A stretch of 64,000 bases of DNA from Winogradskyella psychrotolerans (GCF_018860545.1 NZ_JAHKPN010000002.1:186001-250000); one strand, 5' to 3'; counted from the first letter of the stretch, positions 41,994 through 51,951 are shown. The notes: generated from the letters alone by a model not told the origin. Numbers and translations are program-made.

Positions 41994-43454
41994 ATGAGGG
42001 GTTTTTTTATTAAAAGTATTCTATTTTTAGGTGTAATCTTGTTTGTTATTTATAACATTGATCAATACTTCGTTGAGGATAGTGTAGATTTTAGAAAATA
42101 CTTCTTTTTTTATAAAAAGCCGTCTAACTCTTTAGATGCAATTATAATCGGTAATTCTCACGCGCATTGCGGGTTAAATTCTAATATTATTTCTGCTAAG
42201 TGTAATTTAAATACGTACAACCTAAGTATGGCCGGTACTAATTTAAATGAAATGTACAGTTCTTTAAAAGAGGCTTTAAAGACACAAACTCCAAAACTTG
42301 TAATTGTTGAAAATTTTGCTTTTCTAGCTCCTGGTCAACCTCAAAATATCACAGACAAAAAGGGAAATTTAAATATTAATAATCCAAATTATGTTTATGC
42401 TAAAAAACTAAGTTTCGATAAAATTATCGAAGCCGATAGCGTTTTTAAAGATAACAACGTTGTATTAAACTCATTTAATATTTTTAAATATCATGAGGTT
42501 TGGTCAGATACCGAAAAACTTTCAAGTGTATTAAGTAAATATCTTTCAGATGAATATCAAACACAGTTTTATGATAATGCATTGGGAACTAGAATTATTA
42601 GCGAAAATCGAATAAAAAAGTTTCAAGAAACAGTTTTTGATGACCCAATTAGTATTTCAAAAGATCAAAAGAAGATTCTAAATGATCTAATTGCCTTATC
42701 AAAAAAGAATAATTTTCAGTTGGTATTCACTACGGTTCCATTTTTAGATATCTATTATGAAAAAACTAAATCATCTTATGATGTTGCATATAATCAATTA
42801 AAAAATATAATTTCTAAACACAAAAATGTAAGTTTATTTGATATAAATGAATCTAAAACATTTGGATCAAGTTTTATATTAGATGAAAAAACGAATACAC
42901 TCCAGAACCAGCATTTAAACTATAAAGGGCAAATTCTTGCGAGCAATTTACTCGCAAATTACATTAATAAACATATAGACATAAAGGGTTCTGATTATAA
43001 TTGGAAATATAGCCCCGAGGGTGTAGCTTATAATTTAAAAGGAGGCATTAAAGATTCAATTTTTCTAGGTTCCGTTAATAAGGTCAATTCGACGTTATAT
43101 CACAGACAGAATAAAGCACCGCTAAAGGAGATAAAAGTGTCTACAAAAAGTAAATATGTAACATTAGAAGGCTGGATGAAAAGAAAAGGTCTAAAAAATT
43201 CAGATGCGAAAAAAATTATTGCTTTTAGAGGAAATAATAATTTTATTTATATTACTGTTAACAATGAAGTCAAGGAAAGATCTGCTCCATGGGTAGAGGA
43301 AAGATACGGACCTGAATTTATTAATAGTGGCTATAAATTAAAATTTCAGAAGGCGTTGTTAGAAAAAGGGAGTTATACTGTTTATCATATTTTACAAAAC
43401 AAGCAGGGCGAATGTTTTATAACCAATACATACAAAAAAATAATAATTGAATGA
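41994..43454 (+). CDS. SGNH (DltD/AlgJ-like) acyltransferase partner, copy 2
   Basis: A 486-residue paralogue of the preceding gene with the same layout: N-terminal anchor (about 5-21), catalytic Ser55 in IIIGNSHAHCG, His307 in NQHLNYKG, and the C-terminal extra domain (VTLEGWMKRKGL, SGYKLKFQKALLEKGSYTVY). The two copies clearly diverged long ago. Two SGNH partners beside one MBOAT suggest two acceptor positions or two steps. A 200-base gap follows. Confidence 0.84.
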   Translation: MRGFFIKSILFLGVILFVIYNIDQYFVEDSVDFRKYFFFYKKPSNSLDAIIIGNSHAHCGLNSNIISAKCNLNTYNLSMAGTNLNEMYSSLKEALKTQTPKLVIVENFAFLAPGQPQNITDKKGNLNINNPNYVYAKKLSFDKIIEADSVFKDNNVVLNSFNIFKYHEVWSDTEKLSSVLSKYLSDEYQTQFYDNALGTRIISENRIKKFQETVFDDPISISKDQKKILNDLIALSKKNNFQLVFTTVPFLDIYYEKTKSSYDVAYNQLKNIISKHKNVSLFDINESKTFGSSFILDEKTNTLQNQHLNYKGQILASNLLANYINKHIDIKGSDYNWKYSPEGVAYNLKGGIKDSIFLGSVNKVNSTLYHRQNKAPLKEIKVSTKSKYVTLEGWMKRKGLKNSDAKKIIAFRGNNNFIYITVNNEVKERSAPWVEERYGPEFINSGYKLKFQKALLEKGSYTVYHILQNKQGECFITNTYKKIIIE

Positions 43455-43515
43455 ATAAGGATTGCTTTCCAAAATACCTAAGCGTTGATAGGTTTCCCTA
43501 ACCCAAATAAAAGAT

Positions 43516-43523
43516 TACTTTTG
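43516..43523 (+). promoter_or_regulatory. -7 box (TACTTTTG) upstream of the flippase
   Basis: Matches TAnnTTTG in the 200-base gap after the second SGNH gene. It implies a separate transcript starting before wzx-like 43656 with a leader near 130 bases. Confidence 0.45.
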
Positions 43524-43655
43524 CTTCCTTCAAGATATTAGTACAGTAAACAACTAAAATTGCGCTCCAACGTTATATCTAAAAATAATCCTAAATAATT
43601 TTTATAGACATTAATAGTTGCTTCTGCATAGAGAAAAAAATAATTCTTTCTGAAT

Positions 43656-44960
43656 ATGAACATTAACGCAATAGTCGCAAAATTTTTTAAATCTGACCTT
43701 ATGGGTAGGAGTTTGAAGGTGCTGGCTATTAAAGTTACAGGAGTACTTTTACTTTTTCTACTTTCTCTCTTTTTAACAAATTACTATTCTCCTAAAACTG
43801 TTGGGCAGTACGATTTTGTACGTTCCATATTAATGATTATTGGAGGGCTTTCTATATTAGGGACTAATCAATCTATAATTTATTATTCGGGTCATTTTAA
43901 ATCTCAAAACACCTTAGGATCGCTTAAAAACGTTTATTTCAAAATGCTAGCAATTATTGTTTTGGCATCTTGTGTTATGTTATTTTTAAAACTTATAATA
44001 CCCGATAAGATTATAAATAATCTATTTAGTAAAGATGAAGCGTCTTATCTTATAGATAAGGTGGTGTATTCAATCGCTTTGTATGCTATTACCTTTTTAA
44101 ATATAGATATGTTAAGGGCTATGGGTAAAACTATTTTATCAGAGTTATTTAGAAATATTTTTAGATATACTCCCTTTTTTATCTTGGCTATATATTTAGC
44201 TTACACCTCAAGCGAGGTGTATCTAATTGATGCCTATTTATTAAGTTTTTCATGTTTGGCTATAACGTCATTTATAATTATATATTTAAATATTAAAAAA
44301 ACAGAATTTCAGACCCAAACTTCTGTATTAACCTATAAGCACATTTTTCTAAAGTCTTACCCAATGGCAATAAGTGCACTGTCGTATTTTTTAATGCAAA
44401 GTGTAGATATTTTACTCTTGGCGAAGTATAGTACTTTTGAAGAAGTTGCATATTATGCTGTTGCTGTTAAGCTAGCAACAATAACATCTCTTGCGCTTTT
44501 GTCGGTAAATATTATCATAGCACCAAAAATTGCAGAAATGTATTCTAATAAGGATTACAATGCATTAAAAACGTTGCTCAAAAATAGTAATAGACTTATT
44601 TTAGCTTTGAGTTTTCCTGCTATTGCATTTATAGCTATTTTATCAGAATGGATTCTTGGTTTATTTGGAAATAAATATGTTTTAGCCCAAATACCACTTT
44701 TAATCATTTTATTTGGACAGTTGTTTAACTCGTTATGTGGCCCTGTAGGAATCTATATGAACATGACAGGAAAACAGAATAAGTTACAAAGAATGCTTAT
44801 TTTTGGCTTAATAATTAACGTTGTATTAAATATCATTTTTATTCCTAAATATGGTATGATCGGAGCAGCATCATCAACTGCATTTAGTATGATTTTGTGG
44901 AAATCTATGGCTGCGATTATAAGTTATAAGAATGATAAAGTGAAGACGTTTATATCTTAA
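43656..44960 (+). CDS. Wzx-type polysaccharide flippase
   Basis: A 434-residue MOP/MATE-superfamily membrane protein with about twelve helices, of the polysaccharide biosynthesis (Wzx/oligosaccharide flippase) type. Typical segments are FLTNYYSPKTVGQYDFVRSI, the SVDILLLAKYSTFEEVAYYAVAVK middle and the GMIGAASSTAFSMILW near the end. It would translocate lipid-linked repeat units across the inner membrane. It is followed 14 bases later by the sulfotransferase. Confidence 0.88.
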   Translation: MNINAIVAKFFKSDLMGRSLKVLAIKVTGVLLLFLLSLFLTNYYSPKTVGQYDFVRSILMIIGGLSILGTNQSIIYYSGHFKSQNTLGSLKNVYFKMLAIIVLASCVMLFLKLIIPDKIINNLFSKDEASYLIDKVVYSIALYAITFLNIDMLRAMGKTILSELFRNIFRYTPFFILAIYLAYTSSEVYLIDAYLLSFSCLAITSFIIIYLNIKKTEFQTQTSVLTYKHIFLKSYPMAISALSYFLMQSVDILLLAKYSTFEEVAYYAVAVKLATITSLALLSVNIIIAPKIAEMYSNKDYNALKTLLKNSNRLILALSFPAIAFIAILSEWILGLFGNKYVLAQIPLLIILFGQLFNSLCGPVGIYMNMTGKQNKLQRMLIFGLIINVVLNIIFIPKYGMIGAASSTAFSMILWKSMAAIISYKNDKVKTFIS

Positions 44961-44974
44961 AATTAAAACAACGA

Positions 44975-45883
44975 ATGAGCCTACCTAATTTTATTGTTTC
45001 TGGTTTTCCTAAATGCGGATCTACAGCGCTACATTATTATTTAAATGAGCATCCTGAAATTTATATGCCAAAGCAGAAAGAATTGCATTTCTTTACCAAT
45101 CATATTTTAGGTAAACAGAATCAAGGTCCTGGTGATAAAGAAATAAAAAAAACACAAATTAAGTCGCTTAAAGCTTATAAAACCTGTTATCAGAATGTTA
45201 CAAATGAAGTCGCAATCGGAGACGCTTCGCCATCATATATAAATTATCCTTCTGAATTTGAAAAAATTAAAAAAGAGTTAGATAATCCTAAGATAATTAT
45301 CTTGTTACGAGATCCCATCAAAAGAGCATATTCTAATTATTTGCATTTAGTGAGGGCACATAGAGAAACACTAAGTTTTTATGATGGCTTAATGGAAGAA
45401 AACAAACGTAAAGAATTAAGTTATTCAGATTTTTGGTACTACACCTTCAATTCGTTGTATTTTGATAAAATAAAAGCTGCTCAGGCTGTTTTTGATGATG
45501 TATTAATTATTACTCAAGAAGAGTTATCTAGTAACACCGAGTCTACAATACGTAATGTCTTTCAATTTTTAGGAGTCGATAGTAATTTTGAGCCTTCTAA
45601 TTTAGACAAGAGATATAATCCGGGCGGTTCATATGAGAGTAATTTTATTACTAAGATGATCTTTAAAGAGAACAAACTTAAAACCGCAATTAAAAAGAAT
45701 ACACCAGTTCCAAAATGGGCTAAGCATTTAAAACAAAACATAATTAAAAAATTTAAGGTAGATACACCTGAAATTGATAATAAAACAGAGGAATACTTAA
45801 TTGAAGTTTTTAAAGCAGACGTTAATAATTTAAAAACATTAAACGTAGATGTTTCAAAATGGAACTTTAAATATTTTCAATAA
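44975..45883 (+). CDS. Sulfotransferase
   Basis: A 302-residue PAPS-dependent sulfotransferase. The 5'-phosphosulfate loop is GFPKCGSTAL at 10-19 and the 3'-phosphate motif is LLRDPIKRAYSNYLH near 105-119. It also has the LHFFTN and GDASPSYI segments of the sulfotransferase/heparan-type family. Within a polysaccharide cluster it most likely sulfates a sugar of the repeat unit. No PAPS-synthesis genes (cysDN/cysC) are in the window, so these must lie elsewhere. Confidence 0.88.
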   Translation: MSLPNFIVSGFPKCGSTALHYYLNEHPEIYMPKQKELHFFTNHILGKQNQGPGDKEIKKTQIKSLKAYKTCYQNVTNEVAIGDASPSYINYPSEFEKIKKELDNPKIIILLRDPIKRAYSNYLHLVRAHRETLSFYDGLMEENKRKELSYSDFWYYTFNSLYFDKIKAAQAVFDDVLIITQEELSSNTESTIRNVFQFLGVDSNFEPSNLDKRYNPGGSYESNFITKMIFKENKLKTAIKKNTPVPKWAKHLKQNIIKKFKVDTPEIDNKTEEYLIEVFKADVNNLKTLNVDVSKWNFKYFQ

Positions 45884-45889
45884 CTTATA

Positions 45890-47281
45890 ATGAAGCCAGT
45901 TACTAATTTAAGAAAAATAGCGCTATGGCTGTTTCTATTAGGCCTATTCTTTATACCATTTAATTCATTTGAAGGTTTTGGGATTTTAGGAGAATATGAT
46001 AGAGACTCTTGCGTACTGTTTTTTTTATTGTCTTCTTTGTTTGTCTTCTTCACTGGTAAAATTAAAATACCGTATAAAAATTTAATTTTTCAACTATTAA
46101 TTGTAATGATTGCTTGGTTTGTTATTTCCGTAGCATTTAATGGTTATGATTTAACTCAGTATTATTTTAAACACACCTCTGGGATTTCTCGCTTTGTTAG
46201 GCAGTTAATCGCTTTACTTATTTCAACTATTGTCCTTTTCATTACATTCTATAATATAATTGAAAATGCTGATTTAAAAGAAATTTTTTTTAAGGTTAGA
46301 AAGGTGTTTTCCTATTCTTTATTTATTGTTGTCGTTTATGGTAGTATTGAGTTTTTAATTGTGAAGTTGAAAATGGATGGCCTGCGGCCCACATTACATC
46401 TTTTTGATTATTTTCCTTTTACATCTGTAAATATTGATAAATGGACCAATCGTATTTCCTCCGTTACATTTGAGCCTCCAGCTTTAGCAACATATTTACT
46501 CAGTATTGCAGGTTGGATGTTTAGTTATATTCTTACAGGAAAAACATTTAAGCGTTTCATACCAGGCTTACTTGTTATTGTTTTTTCGTTTTTGTCAGAA
46601 TCTAGAGCGGTATTTTTTATCATTATTGTACAGGCCTTTGTATTTGTTTTATATTTAATTAAAGACAGAAAATATAATAAACTCTTTGTCAAAATAGTAC
46701 TAATATCAGTGTTTGCCGGCTCGGCAGTGCTGATCTTTTTTATGAGAACAACTGTAGATTATGTTTATAATGAATTCACTTCTTTTAAAATTGATGATGG
46801 TGTCCACTCTACATCAAATAAAACGCGGTTTGGTATTCAAATCGCTATGTTTGACGTTTTTTTAGAAAACCCAGTTGTAGGAGCAGGTTATGGGCTTCAG
46901 GCTTTTGAATCTAAAGATAAATACCCAGAATGGGCTACCGTAGACAATTGGGAGTTCAGGCTAAAACATTTAAACGAAGATCATGCTCCATTTCCTCCTG
47001 GTTTTAATTTGTATCTTAGAATATTGGCGGAAACAGGAATTATAGGGTTTATCATTTTAATTTTATTTCTAATTAGTATTTTGCTTTGGTGTTATAATAA
47101 AACATTTAAAAAGCAAAACGAGCACACTATTATCGCGCTTGTTATAACAATCTCTATGGTAGGTTTTGTTTTTAATTGGTTAAAAACAGATACATTTAGA
47201 GTTTATGCCTTCTGGTTATGCTTGGCATTTATAATGGTAATGATTAAATCAAACAAAAAGTTAATTAATGAATCAAAGTAG
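45890..47281 (+). CDS. O-antigen polymerase/ligase family protein (Wzy/WaaL-type), copy 1
   Basis: A 463-residue protein with about eleven to twelve membrane helices. A large loop near the centre carries the family motif region RFGIQIAMFDVFLENPVVGAGYG, like the Wzy_C motif. It could polymerise lipid-linked units or ligate them to an acceptor. Six bases separate it from the sulfotransferase, and its end overlaps the GT2 gene by 14 bases. Confidence 0.82.
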   Translation: MKPVTNLRKIALWLFLLGLFFIPFNSFEGFGILGEYDRDSCVLFFLLSSLFVFFTGKIKIPYKNLIFQLLIVMIAWFVISVAFNGYDLTQYYFKHTSGISRFVRQLIALLISTIVLFITFYNIIENADLKEIFFKVRKVFSYSLFIVVVYGSIEFLIVKLKMDGLRPTLHLFDYFPFTSVNIDKWTNRISSVTFEPPALATYLLSIAGWMFSYILTGKTFKRFIPGLLVIVFSFLSESRAVFFIIIVQAFVFVLYLIKDRKYNKLFVKIVLISVFAGSAVLIFFMRTTVDYVYNEFTSFKIDDGVHSTSNKTRFGIQIAMFDVFLENPVVGAGYGLQAFESKDKYPEWATVDNWEFRLKHLNEDHAPFPPGFNLYLRILAETGIIGFIILILFLISILLWCYNKTFKKQNEHTIIALVITISMVGFVFNWLKTDTFRVYAFWLCLAFIMVMIKSNKKLINESK

Positions 47282-48071
47282 ACTAATCCTCGTAATGGCG
47301 CATTACAATAACCCTAAAGGGTTAGAAGAGTCACTGGCATCAATAAATGAGCAAATAGATATAGATATTCTAGTTGTTGATGATGGAAGTGACTATAAGC
47401 CTAATGAAGACGCGTTATGCCAAATCTATAACTCTGGAAAAATTTACTTTGAGTACTTAAAAGAAAATAAAGGTGTCGGTGTTGCGGCCAATCTTGGATT
47501 AGACGTGGCGTTGAAAAAGAACTATGAGTTTATTGGTCGTTTTGATTGTGGAGATATCTTTATGAAAGATAAATGCTTTAAACAAATTAATTATTTAGAT
47601 CAAAATAAGGAGGTAAAACTACTAGGCACTTGGGCAAATGTCATTGATGAACATGGAACATTTTTACACGAACTAAAGCATCCTACAGATTACGAAACGC
47701 TAAAGAAAAAAATGTATTTGAACAGTATGTTTTTAAACCCTTCAGTGATATTCTATTCTGAAATTTTAGAAAAAGTTGGTAATTATCCCTTTGAGTATCG
47801 AAGAGCCTCACAAGATTATGCGTTTTTTTTCAAAGCGCTAAAGCATTATAAGGTTGAAAACTATCCGGAGATATTAATGTATTATGTCTCTGACCCTAAT
47901 TCTATTTCAACACAAAAAAGAAGGCTTCAAGTGTTAAATAGAATTCGTATCATTTTAGATAATTTTTATTTCGGTTTTTATCCAATTTATGGATTGTTTA
48001 GAAATATTCCGTTACTATTTGTATCAAGAAAACTGACAACCAAATTGAAGAAAAAATTCAAATTGAATTGA
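47268..48071 (+). CDS. Glycosyltransferase family 2
   Basis: A 267-residue GT-A glycosyltransferase. NDP-sugar-binding segments are DILVVDDGSDYKPNED and YEFIGRFDCGDIF (the latter in place of the D-x-D motif region). The C-terminal SQDYAFFFKALKHYKVENYP is the usual acceptor region. It lacks membrane helices apart from a weak C-terminal hydrophobic stretch, so it acts on the cytoplasmic face. Overlaps genes at both ends by 14 and 4 bases. Confidence 0.9.
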   Translation: MNQSRLILVMAHYNNPKGLEESLASINEQIDIDILVVDDGSDYKPNEDALCQIYNSGKIYFEYLKENKGVGVAANLGLDVALKKNYEFIGRFDCGDIFMKDKCFKQINYLDQNKEVKLLGTWANVIDEHGTFLHELKHPTDYETLKKKMYLNSMFLNPSVIFYSEILEKVGNYPFEYRRASQDYAFFFKALKHYKVENYPEILMYYVSDPNSISTQKRRLQVLNRIRIILDNFYFGFYPIYGLFRNIPLLFVSRKLTTKLKKKFKLN

Positions 48072-49270
48072 GATTACTACACAACATATATCACTATCTG
48101 TTTTATGCATTGGTATTTGTCATTCCGTTTGAAGATGATATTAGGGCGGTTCCAAATATTCTTATCGGAGTATTATTTGCCTTACTTCCCTTTGTAGATA
48201 AGCGGTTTATTAAAAGACTCCTAGCACACAAAATATATATTACAGCGATTGTAATTATACTTTTTATAGCGTTATCATCACTAATTATTGGTACAGTTTC
48301 GGAGGATCTGTACGTTATAAAAAAATTACTTATTACAGGCGCAGTATTAGTATTATCCCTTCCTGTAAAAGTGAACTTTAAGCTACTGTTAGTTTTTATA
48401 CTATCGGTAACTTTAGGTAATTTTATTTCTATATTTAATCTCGTCAACTACACTTTAAGAGTGGAATCATTTGAAATTGCATCAGGGCAACATATCAATG
48501 ATTTATTATTTATAGAACGTCTTTATTTTGGGTTCTTAAACTCCTTAAGCGTTGCTTTTTCTCTAAAAATATGGTCTAAAATACCTAAGAAATATAGGCT
48601 GTTTCTTACGGTTAATATGTTATTAAGTGCCTGCCTTTTGTTTTTAGTGGTGTCTAGAATGGCAATCATAACGGTTTTATTATTATTTATGATAAAAATT
48701 TTTTATGAAACAAGTTTAAGAAAATCACTGATAACAGTTACATTAATATGTGGTACGGTTGCGGCGTTTTTTTTATTCAACGATAATTTAGCGAAACGTT
48801 TTATGTATGTGGATAAGACAAATGATTTCTTCTATAAAATAAGAGAGTGGGAGCCAAGATATGTTATTTGGAATTGTGCGTTCTCGCAGGTAACTAGCCC
48901 CGAACACAAATTACTTATAGGTGATGGTTTTAATAAAACACAAGAAAATCTCAATAACTGCTATAGCCATTCAATGTCTAAAAAAGAACGTGTAGCCTAT
49001 TTTTTAGACACACGATTTAATACTCATAATCAGTATTTAGATTTATTATTAAGTAAAGGAGTTATTGGTTTAGCCGTTTTTTTGTTTTTAATTTACAGTC
49101 TTGTAAGACTTAATAATAAGGATGTTAATCAACTAAATATTCTTCTAGTATTGGTTTTATTTGCTTTAATTGAAAATTTATTTCACAGACAAATAGGAGT
49201 ATATTTGTTCGCGTTAATTTTAATTGTGTTAAGCCCAAATACATCAGAAGATAATTTATTAGATGAGTAA
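48068..49270 (+). CDS. O-antigen polymerase/ligase family protein (Wzy/WaaL-type), copy 2
   Basis: A 400-residue polytopic membrane protein with about ten helices and the Wzy_C-like segment (near KRFMYVDKTNDFFYKIREWE and LLIGDGFNKTQ). The best start is TTG at 48068, overlapping the previous TGA; no ATG exists nearby in frame that keeps the first helix, so a TTG start with coupling is likely. A second polymerase/ligase in one cluster suggests one polymerises and the other ligates. Confidence 0.75.
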   Translation: MRLLHNIYHYLFYALVFVIPFEDDIRAVPNILIGVLFALLPFVDKRFIKRLLAHKIYITAIVIILFIALSSLIIGTVSEDLYVIKKLLITGAVLVLSLPVKVNFKLLLVFILSVTLGNFISIFNLVNYTLRVESFEIASGQHINDLLFIERLYFGFLNSLSVAFSLKIWSKIPKKYRLFLTVNMLLSACLLFLVVSRMAIITVLLLFMIKIFYETSLRKSLITVTLICGTVAAFFLFNDNLAKRFMYVDKTNDFFYKIREWEPRYVIWNCAFSQVTSPEHKLLIGDGFNKTQENLNNCYSHSMSKKERVAYFLDTRFNTHNQYLDLLLSKGVIGLAVFLFLIYSLVRLNNKDVNQLNILLVLVLFALIENLFHRQIGVYLFALILIVLSPNTSEDNLLDE

Positions 49271-50402
49271 AAAAAAAATTGTACATATTCTTCATTCGGT
49301 AGGTGGTGTAGATACTTCTTTAAGAGTTTTAATAAAAGCTATCGACTCTTCAAAATTTGAGAATATTGTTATACATGGTACAAAAGATAATTCAAATTTT
49401 TTAGACGATACTAACAACTACGTAAAGGAGTACAAAATACCTATTGAGCGCGATATAAATGTTTTAAAAGATTTTAAATCTATTATTAAGGCTTATAAAA
49501 TAATTAAAAAAGAAAAACCAGATCTCATTCATGCGCATAGCGCCAAAGGTGGATTAGTAGGCAATTCCATAGGGTTTATCTTAAATTCTATTAATGTTTT
49601 ACATACTCCACAGGCGTATTCCTTTTTAAGTGCTAGTAATGGTCTTAAACGTCGTTTCTATGTGTTAATAGAACGAGTGCTTAAGAATAAAAAATCGATT
49701 TTATTGGCTTCATCTAATTCTGAATTGGAAAGAGGTATAAGCGAAATAAAATATAAGAAAACTAAAACTGCACTTTTTAATAATTGTATTTCTCCTATTA
49801 CACTAGATTCTGAGTTTAGTGATATTTCACAATACAACCTGCCAGAGGAGTACATCTGTACTGTTGGAAGGCCATCATATCAAAAAAATATTGAGTTGAT
49901 GGTTGAGGTATTAAAGGAGGTTAAAAAAGAAATTCCGAATGTTCATTTGGTCATAATGGGTATTGGAGTGGTAAGTCCGAATACAGAAAATGTAAAACAA
50001 TTAATAAAAAGCTACGGTTTAGAGGCTAATACGACTTTGATAGAATGGACTGAACGCGAAAGAATTTTTCATATTGTTTCTAAATCAAAATTGTACATCA
50101 CTACGGCCAGATACGAAGGACTACCTTATGCGGTAATTGAAAGTCTTGCCTTATCTAAATCAATAATCGCAACCGATTGTGATGGAAATAGAGATCTCGT
50201 TTTTGACGGAAAAAACGGATATTTAGTAGATGCAGAAGATATTAGTTTGATGAGTAAGAGAACCATAGAGCTCATAAAAAATGATTCTCAAAGATTGGAA
50301 TTTGAGAAAAATTCACTTGAGATTTTCAATCAAAATTTTAACTTAGAAGGAAGTATTAAAAATCTAGAAGCCCTATATTTAAAATATTGTATAACGAGAT
50401 AG
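49263..50402 (+). CDS. Glycosyltransferase family 4
   Basis: A 379-residue GT-B glycosyltransferase. N-terminal HILHSVGGVDTSLRVLIKAI, the acceptor-side DLIHAHSAKGGLVG, and the C-terminal donor-site region VGRPSYQKNIELMVEV, then TTARYEGLPYAVIESLALSK with the E-x7-E motif. It adds one sugar to the growing lipid-linked unit. The start overlaps the previous gene by 8 bases. Confidence 0.92.
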   Translation: MSKKKIVHILHSVGGVDTSLRVLIKAIDSSKFENIVIHGTKDNSNFLDDTNNYVKEYKIPIERDINVLKDFKSIIKAYKIIKKEKPDLIHAHSAKGGLVGNSIGFILNSINVLHTPQAYSFLSASNGLKRRFYVLIERVLKNKKSILLASSNSELERGISEIKYKKTKTALFNNCISPITLDSEFSDISQYNLPEEYICTVGRPSYQKNIELMVEVLKEVKKEIPNVHLVIMGIGVVSPNTENVKQLIKSYGLEANTTLIEWTERERIFHIVSKSKLYITTARYEGLPYAVIESLALSKSIIATDCDGNRDLVFDGKNGYLVDAEDISLMSKRTIELIKNDSQRLEFEKNSLEIFNQNFNLEGSIKNLEALYLKYCITR

Positions 50403-50556
50403 ATTCTATTTTTTCTTATGTTAGTTTATAACATTGAGACCATATAGATAATCGTATGTCTTTTGACTGAATAGTTCTGGTTCTTTCACTAATTTGTGTG
50501 TTCCTCTTAAGTTTTGAAATTTATACTCAATTTTATCCATATTACTTAGATTCAAT

Positions 50557-50564
50557 TATATTTG
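50557..50564 (+). promoter_or_regulatory. -7 box (TATATTTG) before the first PGT
   Basis: TATATTTG matches TAnnTTTG, in the 200-base gap before the initiating transferase genes. The leader would be about 35 bases. Confidence 0.5.
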
Positions 50565-50604
50565 CTTTAGAAACTTCAGTTGTTATATAGATTAGAGGAT
50601 TATT

Positions 50605-51951
50605 ATGAATGATAGATTTTATACACAATTACTACGACCTGTTCTGTATATTATCGATTTGCTGTTAGTTTGTTTGCTATTAGTTAAACTTTTAGCAGTA
50701 GATATCAATATAATAATTGCACCAATTCTTTTCTGGACGATACTTTCCTTGTTTTCACCTTTAAAAAATGGAAATAAAACTTTAAGAATTATAAGAATTA
50801 TTTGTGTAACCTTAATCGTTAGAGTTTCTCTTTTTCTATTATTAATTCTATCGTATTTCTATATTATAGATTACAAAATAGGTGTTTTTAAAATAGTTAA
50901 TTTTTACTTTTCCTTATTTTTTGTTCTCTCTCTTTGGAGAATACTCGCCTTTATTTTAATCAAGCGATACTTGCGTTATAAAGGCATTTATTATAATAAT
51001 GTAATAATTATTGGTCACAATGATTCTACTAAAAAGCTAGAATATTTTTTTGAACATAATAAAGATCATAACTATAAATACAAAGGATTTTTTACGAATA
51101 AAGAGACAAAAAAGAAATTAGGAAATATATCAGAATCTTTCAATTATATTAAAGAGAATAAGATTGATGAAATATACTGTTCTGTAAAAGAATTGTCTGA
51201 TGAGCAAATGACTGAATTGGTTTATTTTGCTGATAACAATTTAAAAACATTAAAGCTTATTCCTAATAACAAATATGTCTTTTCAAAAAAATTAAAGTTT
51301 GAAAATCACGACCTTATCCCAATATTTTCGTTAAGTAATATCCCTCTTAAGGATAACTTAAATATAATTATTAAAAGGACTTTTGATATTGCATTTTCGC
51401 TCTTGGTTATAATTGGGTTTCTGTCATGGTTTACACCACTAATTGCGTTATTAATATTATTTGAATCAAGAGGTGATGTTTTCTTTAGGCAATTAAGATA
51501 TGGAGCCGATTTTAAGCTATTTGCCTGTTATAAATTTCGCTCAATGAGTGCCAATAAGGAGTCTGACAGTCTACAGGCATCTAAAAATGACATGAGAATA
51601 ACTAGGGTTGGAAAGTTTATAAGAAAAACTAGTATTGACGAATTACCACAATTTTATAATGTATTGTTTGGAAGTATGTCCGTAGTAGGACCTAGACCTT
51701 TATTATTGAGTCACACTAATGATTATAAAAACAAAATAAACAAGTTTATGGTTAGGCATACCGTAAAACCTGGTATTACAGGGTTAGCTCAAGTTAGTGG
51801 ATACAGAGGAAATATAGAAAAAGATTCTGATATGCATAATAGGGTTAAATATGATATTTTTTATATTGAAAACTGGTCTATGTTTTTAGATCTGAAAATT
51901 ATTATTAAAACCGTTTTAAATGTTATTAAAGGAGAAGAAAAAGCCTATTAA
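50605..51951 (+). CDS. Polyprenyl-phosphate glycosyl-phosphate transferase (WcaJ/WbaP-like), copy 1
   Basis: A 448-residue initiating enzyme that links sugar-1-phosphate to undecaprenyl phosphate. N-terminal helices (about 15-130), a central Rossmann-like domain (NNVIIIGHNDSTKKLEYF), then the catalytic bacterial-sugar-transferase domain: KRTFDIAFSLL, FRQLRYG, YKFRSMSAN, DELPQFYNVLFGSMSVVGPRP and VKPGITGLAQVSGYRG, all canonical. It is the tandem paralogue of the next gene. Confidence 0.93.
   Translation: MNDRFYTQLLRPVLYIIDLLLVCLLLVKLLAVDINIIIAPILFWTILSLFSPLKNGNKTLRIIRIICVTLIVRVSLFLLLILSYFYIIDYKIGVFKIVNFYFSLFFVLSLWRILAFILIKRYLRYKGIYYNNVIIIGHNDSTKKLEYFFEHNKDHNYKYKGFFTNKETKKKLGNISESFNYIKENKIDEIYCSVKELSDEQMTELVYFADNNLKTLKLIPNNKYVFSKKLKFENHDLIPIFSLSNIPLKDNLNIIIKRTFDIAFSLLVIIGFLSWFTPLIALLILFESRGDVFFRQLRYGADFKLFACYKFRSMSANKESDSLQASKNDMRITRVGKFIRKTSIDELPQFYNVLFGSMSVVGPRPLLLSHTNDYKNKINKFMVRHTVKPGITGLAQVSGYRGNIEKDSDMHNRVKYDIFYIENWSMFLDLKIIIKTVLNVIKGEEKAY

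Noticed and set aside
48103..48447. A 114-codon minus-strand frame
   Set aside because: Lies wholly antisense to the second polymerase/ligase gene, with no promoter or family resemblance.
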